A stretch of DNA of 64,000 bases from Lentisphaerota bacterium (GTDB lineage Bacteria > Verrucomicrobiota > Lentisphaeria > Victivallales > Victivallaceae), in assembly GCA_015061725.1 (NCBI GenBank), contig SUVX01000011.1:1-64000 (forward strand), read 5' to 3'. The translations under genes and the position numbers were made by a program. This document shows, in pieces, positions 43,127 through 51,076 of this stretch. How positions within the stretch are numbered: position 1 is the stretch's first letter; each line of letters starts with the position of its first letter. Under the pieces are notes generated by a model. It had not been told where the DNA came from. It did not search any database and worked only from the letters and a program-made list of their open reading frames with translations.

Positions 43127-43851
43127 TGAAAATTTCAATCGTCACCATCGTCCGCAACGATGCGGAGCATATTGAAGAAACCATAAAATCAGTTCTCTCC
43201 CAGAATTATCCTGATATTGAATATGTCATCATTGACGGCGGTTCAACGGACGGCACTGTGGAAATCATTGAAAAGTACAAAACACAACTTGCCTTCTTTG
43301 TGAGCGAACCTGACAGCGGCATTTACAATGCCATGAATAAAGGTATCCGCAAGACCACAGGGGATGTGGTCGGCATGATAAATTCAGGGGATAAATATTA
43401 TCCGGGCGCATTTCAAACCGTTTCTCAGGCTTTCGGAGAAACGCCCGGCAGAAAAATTTTCTGGGGGGATGTGCAGTATGAACATCTGGGCAGAGTCAGA
43501 GGATTCCGCGAAAACAACCGCTATATCGGCGCATTTGCCCCGCACCCCTCAATGTTCGTTCCGCGCGCAGTCTACGATGAGATCGGACTTTACGACGAAA
43601 GTTTCCGTCTGCTGGGCGATTACGATTTCATGTACCGTGCAGTCAATGCAGAAAAAGTGGAAGTCCTGTATGTGCCTGAACTGATTGCATATTACCTTGA
43701 GGGGGGACTCTCAGATCAGCGGATCTATCGCTGCCTTGCCGATGAATTACGGGTGAAAATCAAATACGGAGCCAACCCGTTTTATGCTTATTTTCTGTTC
43801 GGATTAAAAGTTATAAAGAATCTTCCCCGTATTTTACTTGCAAAAAAATAG
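43126..43851 (+). CDS. family 2 glycosyltransferase
   Basis: 241 residues from the ATG at 43126 (GGGG 6 nt upstream; an ATG three bases earlier is also possible). The GT-A fold starts MKISIVTIVRNDAEHIEETIKSVLSQNYPDIEYVIIDGGSTDGT; the metal-binding loop is SEPDSGIYNAMNKGI, with WGDVQYEH and HPSMFVPRAVYDEIGLYDESFRLLGDYDFMYRA later. The pattern is that of WcaA/SpsA-like transferases acting on surface glycans. There is no membrane segment beyond a hydrophobic C-terminal patch. It overlaps the solute-binding-protein gene by one base. Donor and acceptor are unknown. Confidence 0.92.
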   Translation: MKISIVTIVRNDAEHIEETIKSVLSQNYPDIEYVIIDGGSTDGTVEIIEKYKTQLAFFVSEPDSGIYNAMNKGIRKTTGDVVGMINSGDKYYPGAFQTVSQAFGETPGRKIFWGDVQYEHLGRVRGFRENNRYIGAFAPHPSMFVPRAVYDEIGLYDESFRLLGDYDFMYRAVNAEKVEVLYVPELIAYYLEGGLSDQRIYRCLADELRVKIKYGANPFYAYFLFGLKVIKNLPRILLAKK

Positions 43852-43866
43852 TTTCGGGGTTATATT
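43838..43866 (+). promoter_or_regulatory. sigma70-type promoter of rplU
   Basis: TTGCAA (43838-43843) and TATATT (43861-43866), 17-nt spacer; the -35 overlaps the end of the glycosyltransferase gene. The leader before rplU is about 55 nt with AATAGGAGAA as ribosome binding site. Confidence 0.7.
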
Positions 43867-43927
43867 ATTTGATTGCAATGTGAAAATTTAAAATTTCATT
43901 ATTTTAGTTTAATAGGAGAATGTAGAA

Positions 43928-44242
43928 ATGTACGCAATTATTCAGACCGGCGGTAAACAGTTCACCGTCAAGACCGGCGACATCATCGAAGTCGAAAAGC
44001 TCGCAGCCGAAATCGGACAGGAAGTTATTTTCAGCGAAGTTCTCGCTATCGGAACCGATGACGGCAAACTCAATGCCGGTACCCCCCGTGTTGAAGGCGC
44101 CCAGGTCGCAGCCAAAGTTCTGGATCAGTTCCGCGCCAAGAAACTGATTGTCTTCAAGATGAAACGCCGCAAAGGCTATCGCCGCACCCACGGTCACCGT
44201 CAGAACCTTACCCGCGTTGAAATCGGCGAAATCAAGGGCTGA
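43928..44242 (+). CDS. rplU: 50S ribosomal protein L21
   Basis: 104 residues. MYAIIQTGGKQFTVKTGDIIEVEKL and the C-terminal KLIVFKMKRRKGYRRTHGHRQNLTRVEI are unmistakable L21. In most bacteria rplU is followed by rpmA (L27); here the next gene, 11 nt downstream, is purC, so L27 must be encoded elsewhere. The gene has its own promoter at 43838-43866. Confidence 0.98.
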   Translation: MYAIIQTGGKQFTVKTGDIIEVEKLAAEIGQEVIFSEVLAIGTDDGKLNAGTPRVEGAQVAAKVLDQFRAKKLIVFKMKRRKGYRRTHGHRQNLTRVEIGEIKG

Positions 44243-44253
44243 GGAAGACAATC

Positions 44254-45150
44254 ATGCGTTACGATGCCAATGGAGCGTTGATCGAAACAGCGATTCCGGG
44301 AGTTCCCATGATCAACCGCGGAAAGGTCCGCGATGTCTATGATCTGGGCGACGCCCTGCTGTTCGTTGCCACCGACCGTCTGAGCGCCTTTGACGTGGTG
44401 CTTCCGACCGGTATTCCCCGCAAAGGAGAGGTTCTCACCCAGATTTCCAAGTTCTGGTTCGGTTTCTTCTCGGATGTCAAAAATCACCTCATCACCGATG
44501 ATGTGACCACCCGTCCGGAACTGGCACCCTATGCAAAGGATCTCGCCGGACGCTCCATGATCGTTCGCAAAGTCAGCATTTTCCCGATCGAATGTATCGT
44601 TCGCGGTTATCTTGTCGGCAGCGGCTGGAAGGATTATCAGAAAACCTCCACCGTTTCCGGCATTACGTTGAGAGCTGGTTACAAGCAGGCCTCCATGCTG
44701 GATGAGCCTCTTTTCACCCCCTCCACCAAGGCCGCAATCGGCGAACACGACGAAGCCATTGACTTTGCCGGAGTCTGCCGCACGATCGGAGATGAAAAAG
44801 CTGCAAAAATCCGCGATCTTGCCCTCGACATCTATACCCGGGCAAGAGATTATGCCAAGAGCAAAGGCATCATCCTTGCGGATACCAAATTTGAGTTCGG
44901 TGAAGCCGATGGTGAAATCATCCTCGCCGACGAAGTATTGACCCCCGATTCAAGCCGTTTCTGGCTGGCTGACCTCTATCAGGAGGGAACCAGTCCCGCC
45001 AGTCTGGACAAACAGTATGTCCGCGACTATCTTGAAACGCTTGACTGGAATAAAACTGCCCCCGGTCCCGAACTGCCGGCAGAAGTGGCTGAAAAGACTG
45101 CTCAGAAGTATCTTGACGCCTACCGCATGCTCGCAGGACGTGATCTCTGA
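44254..45150 (+). CDS. purC: phosphoribosylaminoimidazole-succinocarboxamide synthase
   Basis: 298 residues, the long bacterial/fungal-like form. Joins aspartate to CAIR in de novo purine synthesis. Conserved: RGKVRDVYDLGDALLFVATDRLSAFDVVLPTGIPRKG, SMIVRKVSIFPIECIVRGYLVGSGWKDYQKT, EPLFTPSTKAAIGEHDEAI, and ILADTKFEFGEADGEIILADEVLTPDSSRFW. The ATP and SAICAR sites are intact. It follows rplU by 11 nt and precedes a glycosyltransferase; the other purine genes of the window lie at 58226-62005. Confidence 0.97.
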   Translation: MRYDANGALIETAIPGVPMINRGKVRDVYDLGDALLFVATDRLSAFDVVLPTGIPRKGEVLTQISKFWFGFFSDVKNHLITDDVTTRPELAPYAKDLAGRSMIVRKVSIFPIECIVRGYLVGSGWKDYQKTSTVSGITLRAGYKQASMLDEPLFTPSTKAAIGEHDEAIDFAGVCRTIGDEKAAKIRDLALDIYTRARDYAKSKGIILADTKFEFGEADGEIILADEVLTPDSSRFWLADLYQEGTSPASLDKQYVRDYLETLDWNKTAPGPELPAEVAEKTAQKYLDAYRMLAGRDL

Positions 45151-45168
45151 CAAAAGAAAATTTCTGTT

Positions 45169-45942
45169 ATGTCCGAACCGCAGCTGACAGTTATTATTCC
45201 CAATTATAAAACACCGGAGCTGACGAAGATTTGTCTTCGTCTGCTCCGTAAATATTCCTCCCCGGAACAGGTCAAAGTCATTGTCATTGACAATGCTTCA
45301 AACGACAGTTCCATTGAATACCTGCGCCAGCTCAAGTGGATCAAACTGATTGAACGGCAGGTTCCGCCTGAAGAATCCGGTCCCGAAATGCATGCACGGG
45401 CCCTTGATGAAGCTTTTGCTCTGGTTGACACGCCCTTTGTTATGATCATGCATACGGATACATTCATCCTCCGTCCGGACTGGGTCGATTATCTTCTGGG
45501 ACACTTTGATTCCGACCGTGTTGCGGGTGTCGGCAGCTGGAAACTGGAGCCGCCCAAATCTTTCATCTGGAAAGCGGCGCATTATCTGGAAGAAAAATTC
45601 CGTATCCTCAGCGGAAAAAAATACAAAAAAGAAATCCGTTATTTAAGAAGCCATTGTGCGGTATACCGTTCTGAACTTGTCCGTCAACATACCGACGGTT
45701 TCTTTGATAACGAATCTGCCGGAAAAAACATGCATCTGAAGTTGGTTTCAGCCGGATACGACATGCATTTTCTCCCGTCGGATGAACTGGGAAAATTCAT
45801 CTGCCATTTGAATCATGCCACCATGATTCTCAATCCGGCGGCAAGCGACCGCAAAACCGGCAAGCCCCCCGCCCGGGCAAAACTCAGCAGAAAAATGCAG
45901 ATTTTTATGGATGTTCTTGATTCTCAGGACCTGGATCTCTGA
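45169..45942 (+). CDS. family 2 glycosyltransferase
   Basis: 257 residues. LTVIIPNYKTPELTKICLRLLRKYSSPEQVKVIVIDNASNDSSIEYLRQL is the GT2 N-terminus; the DXD-like motif is MHTDTF, followed by GWKL-type acceptor region GVGSWKLEPPKSFIWK. It opens the surface-glycan group that continues with a WaaG-like and a WaaP-like gene, so a role in LPS core or O-chain building is likely. There is 18 nt after purC and 14 nt before the next gene. Confidence 0.88.
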   Translation: MSEPQLTVIIPNYKTPELTKICLRLLRKYSSPEQVKVIVIDNASNDSSIEYLRQLKWIKLIERQVPPEESGPEMHARALDEAFALVDTPFVMIMHTDTFILRPDWVDYLLGHFDSDRVAGVGSWKLEPPKSFIWKAAHYLEEKFRILSGKKYKKEIRYLRSHCAVYRSELVRQHTDGFFDNESAGKNMHLKLVSAGYDMHFLPSDELGKFICHLNHATMILNPAASDRKTGKPPARAKLSRKMQIFMDVLDSQDLDL

Positions 45943-45956
45943 ACGGAATATCAATT

Positions 45957-47081
45957 ATGAATATCGCGCTGGCATGTTTTAAATACAGTTCCGCAAAAAC
46001 CTTTCCCCAGGATTCTGTGCGCCTTGCCGAAGAACTCCACAAACGGGGACACAGGGTCACGCTTTACTGCTCCGTCATAGCAGAAGGCTCGCAGCTGCCG
46101 CCTTATCTGAAAGTGAAACTTCTGCCCGGCTCATCATTCACCAATCCCAGACGGGCGGGAAAATTCATCAGAACTCTGCGCGAAGCTCTCAAACAGAATC
46201 CGCCCGATGTTCTTGTGGCATTCAACCGCATTCCCGGTGCGGATTATTATTACTCAACTTCAAGATGTATTGCGGCAACGCCGCTTGACCGTTTTGCCTT
46301 CTGGAAAAAACTGACTTTCCGCTACCGTTTCAATATCGGATTGGAAAAAAGAGTTTTCAGAAGCGGCAGCAAGACAAAAATCCTGCACATTTCAGCTCAT
46401 CAGAAAAAGGAATATCAGACCGCCTACGGCACACCTGACAACCGCTTCTTTGAACTGCCGCCGGATATTCCCGCAGGCTGCGGACGTCCCGCAGATGCGG
46501 AAGAACGCCGCGAAAGAATGCGTGATGAACTGGGCATAAATGATAATGATTTTCTTCTGCTCAACATCGGCAACTTTCAGATTTCCGGCGCAGACCGCGC
46601 CATTGCCGCCGTTGCCTCTTTGCCTGATGCCTACAAAATGCGCTGTCAGCTGATTCTTGCCGGCAGCGGCAATGTGCGGGCGACCCGCCGTCTGGCAAAG
46701 CACTTCGGCATTGAAGAACAGGTGCGCTTTACCATCATTGACAACGAACTCAATGATTTGATTCTTGCGTCAGATTTACTTCTTCACCCCGCCCGCGGAG
46801 AAGAAGCCGGAACAGCGCCGCTTGAAGCGTTGTACGCCGGAACGCCGGTTCTTGCCTCCGTCGCAGGAGGATGGGCAAAGGAAATTGTCGCTTCAGAGAG
46901 TTTCCTTTTGACCGCGCCTTTCCGTCAGACCGCCCTCAACCGGGCATTGCGCCTTTTGCTCTCAACACCTGCCAAACTTGAAGAAATGACCCGTGAGGCG
47001 GTTGCACTGGGGTCCACCCTCGACTTGAAACGCCGCTTTGAATTTGCCGCTGATGTCATTACAGGAGAAATCACAAAATGA
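45957..47081 (+). CDS. WaaG-like family 4 glycosyltransferase
   Basis: 374 residues. N-terminal NIALACFKYSSAKTFPQDSVRLAEELHKRGHRVTLYC and VLVAFNRIPGADYYYS resemble LPS core glucosyltransferase I (WaaG/RfaG), whose signature is F+...P+G+ with a GG-type start. The C-terminal GT-B nucleotide-sugar site HPARGEEAGTAPLEALYAGTPVLASVAGG has the EX7E motif of GT4. It should add a hexose to the inner core on the cytoplasmic face of the inner membrane. The stop overlaps the WaaP-like kinase start by 4 nt (ATGA), which supports an LPS-core role. Confidence 0.87.
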   Translation: MNIALACFKYSSAKTFPQDSVRLAEELHKRGHRVTLYCSVIAEGSQLPPYLKVKLLPGSSFTNPRRAGKFIRTLREALKQNPPDVLVAFNRIPGADYYYSTSRCIAATPLDRFAFWKKLTFRYRFNIGLEKRVFRSGSKTKILHISAHQKKEYQTAYGTPDNRFFELPPDIPAGCGRPADAEERRERMRDELGINDNDFLLLNIGNFQISGADRAIAAVASLPDAYKMRCQLILAGSGNVRATRRLAKHFGIEEQVRFTIIDNELNDLILASDLLLHPARGEEAGTAPLEALYAGTPVLASVAGGWAKEIVASESFLLTAPFRQTALNRALRLLLSTPAKLEEMTREAVALGSTLDLKRRFEFAADVITGEITK

Positions 47082-47869
47082 GTTTTTTTTCTTACTGTGA
47101 TCTGGCTCTTGACAATGTATTCAAAATTTTATGGCAGGGCAAAGACCCTTTTGAAGAGGTTGAAAAACTTGAGGGCATAGATTTCCGCAAAGTCAAAACC
47201 CGGAGAACTTTCCGTTTTGAAGTTGCCGGCAAAGGATATTTTGCAAAAGTCCATCACGGTATCGGCTGGACGGAAATACTGAAAAATCTTTTTCAATTCA
47301 AACTGCCGATTCTGGGTGCCGCCAACGAATTTCTGGCTCTTGAAAAACTGCACAGTATCGGTATCAACACCATGACTTGTGCCGCCTACGGCAGAAAAGG
47401 CGGAATAAATCCGGCAAAGCAGGAGTCTTTTCTCATTACCTGCGAACTTGAAAATATGACCAGTGTTGAAGATATTTCCAATGCCGGAACAACAGAGCAA
47501 ATCAAGCACATCCTGATTAAAAAGATTGCTCAAAGTGCCGGAAAAATGCACGCTTCAGGTGTCAATCACCGCGATTGCTACATCTGTCATTATCTGGTGA
47601 ATGCTTCAGAAATCACACGGGACTCCCGGGTTTTCGTCATTGACCTGCACCGGGCGCAGATCCGCACAAAAGTTCCGTACCGTTACCATGTCAAAGACGT
47701 TGCGGGACTGCACTTTTCAAGCATGGATTCAAAACTTTCCCACCGCGACAGACTGCGTTTTATCGCAGAGTACTGCAAACACTTCCCCGCCTGCCGGAAT
47801 GATAAAAACTTCTGGGCAGATGTGGATAAAACAGCATTGAAACTGTATCAGAAAGAACAAGGCAGATAA
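47078..47869 (+). CDS. waaP: LPS core heptose(I) kinase-like protein (WaaP/RfaP)
   Basis: 263 residues, a eukaryotic-like kinase fold. FRFEVAGKGYFAKVHHGIGWTEILKNLF carries the ATP-site Lys, ANEFLALEKLHSIGINTMTCAAYG the C-helix Glu; HRDCYICHYL is the catalytic HRD loop and VIDLHRAQI the metal-binding DxHR motif, as in WaaP. It phosphorylates heptose I of the LPS core, which matters for outer-membrane stability. It is coupled to the WaaG-like gene and followed 1 nt later by a hydrolase gene. Confidence 0.9.
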   Translation: MSFFSYCDLALDNVFKILWQGKDPFEEVEKLEGIDFRKVKTRRTFRFEVAGKGYFAKVHHGIGWTEILKNLFQFKLPILGAANEFLALEKLHSIGINTMTCAAYGRKGGINPAKQESFLITCELENMTSVEDISNAGTTEQIKHILIKKIAQSAGKMHASGVNHRDCYICHYLVNASEITRDSRVFVIDLHRAQIRTKVPYRYHVKDVAGLHFSSMDSKLSHRDRLRFIAEYCKHFPACRNDKNFWADVDKTALKLYQKEQGR

Positions 47870-47870
47870 A

Positions 47871-49568
47871 ATGAGCCAGAAAAAAGATCCCTACAATGTT
47901 TGTGATCTCGCCCCCGCCTGCGACACCAGCGGAGATATCAAAATCGTCATGCTCCCGATGCGCGACGGCATCAAACTTCAAACGATTGTTTATTTTCCCG
48001 TCAACGTCAAAAAGAAAGCACCTGCGGTCTTTATCCGCACACCCTATACCCGCACAACAGAGCTGCTTTATCCCTACAACGAAGCACACAAACGCGGCAT
48101 TATAACGATTTATCAGGCGTGCCGCGGTACAGGTTGGAGTGAAGGTGTCTTTGCTCCTGCCAATCCTGACAATGAAAAAAACGATGCCGAAGATACTTTT
48201 CTCTGGCTGAAAAGTCAGCCGTGGTACAACGGACGCTGTGTCATGCTCGGCGCAAGTTATCCCGGCTGGGTCCAGTGGTGCGCTATGGAAACAGGAGATC
48301 ATCTGGTCGCAACGGCTCCTCAGGTTGCGCCGCTTTACAGCTGTCAGGGCAGCGCCGCCCCCGGCGGTGCGGTGCGTTTCAGTTTTACCCTCTGCTGGGT
48401 CTTGACCATGCACCACAGAAGAAAATACGGTTACGGCAATATTCCCGATTACGAAGGCATGGGACTGCTGAGCAAACTCCCCGTCATTGATGCCGATAAA
48501 AATGCTCTTTATCCTGAACTGCCTGTGTTCAGAAAATTCTTCCTCGCCGCAAGAACGCCGGCAAAACTGCTTGAAAATGTTGCTGAAAAATTCAAAAAAT
48601 ACACTTGTCCTGCTTACATTTCAGGCGGCTGGTTTGACCCGTTCTGCGGAGAGACGATTTTAAGTTTTATGCTTATGAAAAGCTCTGCCGCAACAGAAAA
48701 AGCACGCAATTTCACCCGTCTTGTCATCGGTCCCTGGGGACACGGCGGCTTGCTCAATCCTGAAGTTTTCGGGAAAGACTGCGACTACCGCAACTTGACA
48801 AAATGGCGGCACAACTATCTTTTCGGTCTTTTGAAAAATCCTGAAAAAGATCCTCTGCCCGAAGAACCGGCAGTCCGTTATTACATGCTCTGCGAAAACA
48901 AGTGGTATGAATCCGAAACCTGGCCTCCCGCCGGGACAAAAGAACGCAAATTCTATCTGCACAGCAACGGCAGCGCCAACACCCTTTACGGTGACGGAAT
49001 TCTCTCTGAAACGCCGCCGCTTCAGGAAGAGCCTGATGTCTATCTGAGCAACCCCAACGCTCCTGTTTTGAGCAACAACGGCAAACACGCCTCCCTCGGA
49101 TGTCACGACAGAAGCGATATCGAAAAACGCAGCGATGTATTGGTCTACACTTCTCCTGTACTTGCGGAACCCGTTACGGTTGCAGGCGAAGTGAAACTGC
49201 GCTTTTCCGCCAAAGTTTCCACCCCGGATACCGACTTTGCCGCAACGCTTTCATGGGTCACGCCCGACGGCAAATCCATGCTCATTACAACCGGAATGCT
49301 CCGTGCACGTTTCAGAGATATCAATAAAGAGGAACTCCTCACACCGGGGAAAATTTACGATTTTGAAATCTCCCTGGGTCATACCGCCGTCAAATTCACA
49401 CCCGGATGTGCCATCCGCCTCGCTCTCTGCGGACAGCATTTCCCCATGTATGACCGCAACGCCAACTCCGGCAAAACAATTCTTGAAGACACACAACTTT
49501 TTATCTCAAGACATACCATTTATCACGACACAAAGCATCCGGCTGAATTGATCCTGCCCTGTCTTTAA
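47871..49568 (+). CDS. CocE/NonD-family hydrolase (X-Pro dipeptidyl-peptidase S15 type)
   Basis: 565 residues, no signal peptide. Alpha/beta-hydrolase with nucleophile elbow GASYPG (Ser129), the preceding YQACRGTGWSEGVF oxyanion loop, acid region SGGWFDPFCG and the catalytic His in GPWGHGG. The C-terminal jelly-roll (VYTSPVLAEPVTVAGEVKLRFSAKVSTPDTDFAATLSWV) completes the CocE/PepX architecture. Members cleave acyl esters (cocaine esterase, glutaryl-7-ACA acylase) or X-Pro peptides; the substrate here is unknown. It is last in the LPS group and is followed by a perfect 27-bp hairpin. Confidence 0.92.
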   Translation: MSQKKDPYNVCDLAPACDTSGDIKIVMLPMRDGIKLQTIVYFPVNVKKKAPAVFIRTPYTRTTELLYPYNEAHKRGIITIYQACRGTGWSEGVFAPANPDNEKNDAEDTFLWLKSQPWYNGRCVMLGASYPGWVQWCAMETGDHLVATAPQVAPLYSCQGSAAPGGAVRFSFTLCWVLTMHHRRKYGYGNIPDYEGMGLLSKLPVIDADKNALYPELPVFRKFFLAARTPAKLLENVAEKFKKYTCPAYISGGWFDPFCGETILSFMLMKSSAATEKARNFTRLVIGPWGHGGLLNPEVFGKDCDYRNLTKWRHNYLFGLLKNPEKDPLPEEPAVRYYMLCENKWYESETWPPAGTKERKFYLHSNGSANTLYGDGILSETPPLQEEPDVYLSNPNAPVLSNNGKHASLGCHDRSDIEKRSDVLVYTSPVLAEPVTVAGEVKLRFSAKVSTPDTDFAATLSWVTPDGKSMLITTGMLRARFRDINKEELLTPGKIYDFEISLGHTAVKFTPGCAIRLALCGQHFPMYDRNANSGKTILEDTQLFISRHTIYHDTKHPAELILPCL

Positions 49569-49584
49569 ATAAGGGCAGACGGAA

Positions 49585-49676
49585 CCGGGGGGAAGGGAAA
49601 AACTTTTTTTCCATGTGAAAAAAAGTTTTTCCCTTCCCCCCGGACCCCCTATCCTTTTTCAAAAAAAGCAGGGTAT
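49585..49676 (+). terminator. terminator-like repeat element, copy A
   Basis: A perfect 27-bp stem (49585-49611 with 49617-49643, loop of 5) begins CCGGGGGGAAGGG and ends in TTTTTTTC. It is followed by a smaller hairpin of CCTTTTT/AAAAAAAG type and GGGTATTTTG (to 49680). It lies 16 nt after the hydrolase stop. The rest of the gap up to 49800 has no gene. Confidence 0.85.
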
Positions 49677-49800
49677 TTTGTCAGTGGTGTAATTTACCGT
49701 TGATGGTTGTTTTTTGCGGTTTGTTTGGTCAACCCGAGCTCAAAAATTCAGGCTCTATCATACATGCATCGCCCCCTCCTGCGACCAACGGGAGCAGGAA

Positions 49801-49891
49801 CTTCTCTGCTTTTCTTGAAAAGAGATGGGGGGCTTGGGGGGAAGAGGAAAACTTCTTTTCACACGAAAAGAAGTTTTCCTCTTCCCCCCAA
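49801..49891 (-). terminator. terminator-like repeat element, copy B
   Basis: A perfect 27-bp stem (49834-49860 with 49865-49891, loop acac), preceded on the plus strand by the small CTTTTCTTGAAAAG hairpin, i.e. oriented on the minus strand. It lies 15 nt downstream of the minus-strand GT4 gene. The arm sequence differs from copy A at several positions with matching changes in the other arm. Confidence 0.85.
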
Positions 49892-49906
49892 TTCCCACCG
49901 CCTCAT

Positions 49907-51076
49907 TCAACGGGAAAGAAGACGCAAGTATTCTTTTTCGAGGATATCGGACATTTTGCGCCAATTGAAGCGTTCAAGGACGAGGGCTTTTCCGCATTCG
50001 CCCATTCTGGCGCGCAAATCTTTGTCATCAAGAAGTTTGCGGGAAACATCAATAACTTCATCAACAGATTCGGGAGTCACGGTAAATCCGGTTTTGCCGT
50101 TAATGACAACTTCGGGAGTTCCGTCGAGGTGGAATCCGACAGCGGGGATACCTGTGGCAAGTGCCTGAACGACGGAACGGGGAAGACCTTCACGCAGAGA
50201 AAGGTGCCAGAGCATATCCGCCTGAGCGATATAGCGGCAGACTTCATGCGGGGGAACAAGTCCGGCAAAATGAAAACGGTCATCCATGTTATCAGCTTTG
50301 AGGGAACTTAAAAGTTCATCGTGCATGGGACCGTCTCCGACGACAAGAAAATGCAGATTTTCATATTGGGGAATAAGTTTCTTTGCCGCAGGAAGAACAA
50401 ATTCATAACCTTTGAGTTCAAATAAACGCGCAACAGTGACAACAACAACAGCCTCTTCGGGAATTCCCAGTTTCCGGCGCAAGTCAGGTTCACGCTTTGC
50501 CGAATCAAAAGCGGAGGTATCCATACCGCTGTAAACCACCTGATATTTGGAGCGGGGCGCAACACCTGCGTCAACGCACTGGTCGATCATCGCCTGAGCG
50601 ACGGCGTAAATCCTGTCGCACCAGTTGGCGGCAAAGTGTTCAAGGGTAATATACAGTTTATTTTTCCACCACTTTTCGTAGGGGTGAAAAGCCTGCCCGT
50701 GAACGGTGTGGACAACAACCGGCACACCGGCAGCGTGGGCGGCAAGACGTCCGATGATACCCGCTTTGGAGCTGTGGGTGTGAACCACGTCAAACTTTTC
50801 TTTTTTGAAAAACTTTTTCAAACGCAGAAACGCCATGAAGTCCCGGAGGGGGGAAAGTTCACGAACCAGATCCGGAAAAGTCTCAATTCTGAATTCGGGA
50901 AGATCCACATTTTTCAGGAGTTCCCCTTCACGCCCGGGAGAAAATCCGGTTACAAGCACACACTCGTGTCCTTTTTCAACATGTCCTTTGATCGTCAAAA
51001 GGGTATTTTCCTGGGCACCGCCGACGATCATCCGCGTGATGACGTGGCAAATTTTCATTTTTTTATCTGAATTCAT
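49907..51076 (-). CDS. family 4 glycosyltransferase
   Basis: 389 residues from the ATG at 51076 (AGGAG about 10 nt upstream); an internal ATG at 51058 is also possible. CHVITRMIVGGAQENTLLTIKGHVEKGHECVLVTG is the GT4 N-terminal signature (GGAQ), VVHTHSSKAGIIGRLAAHAAGVPVVVHTVHG the next, and the EX7E donor motif is SLREGLPRSVVQALATGIPAVGF followed by GTPEVVINGKTG. It resembles capsule or O-antigen transferases. The start overlaps the comEC stop by 14 nt, so the two are co-expressed. Confidence 0.93.
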   Translation of the reverse strand: MNSDKKMKICHVITRMIVGGAQENTLLTIKGHVEKGHECVLVTGFSPGREGELLKNVDLPEFRIETFPDLVRELSPLRDFMAFLRLKKFFKKEKFDVVHTHSSKAGIIGRLAAHAAGVPVVVHTVHGQAFHPYEKWWKNKLYITLEHFAANWCDRIYAVAQAMIDQCVDAGVAPRSKYQVVYSGMDTSAFDSAKREPDLRRKLGIPEEAVVVVTVARLFELKGYEFVLPAAKKLIPQYENLHFLVVGDGPMHDELLSSLKADNMDDRFHFAGLVPPHEVCRYIAQADMLWHLSLREGLPRSVVQALATGIPAVGFHLDGTPEVVINGKTGFTVTPESVDEVIDVSRKLLDDKDLRARMGECGKALVLERFNWRKMSDILEKEYLRLLSR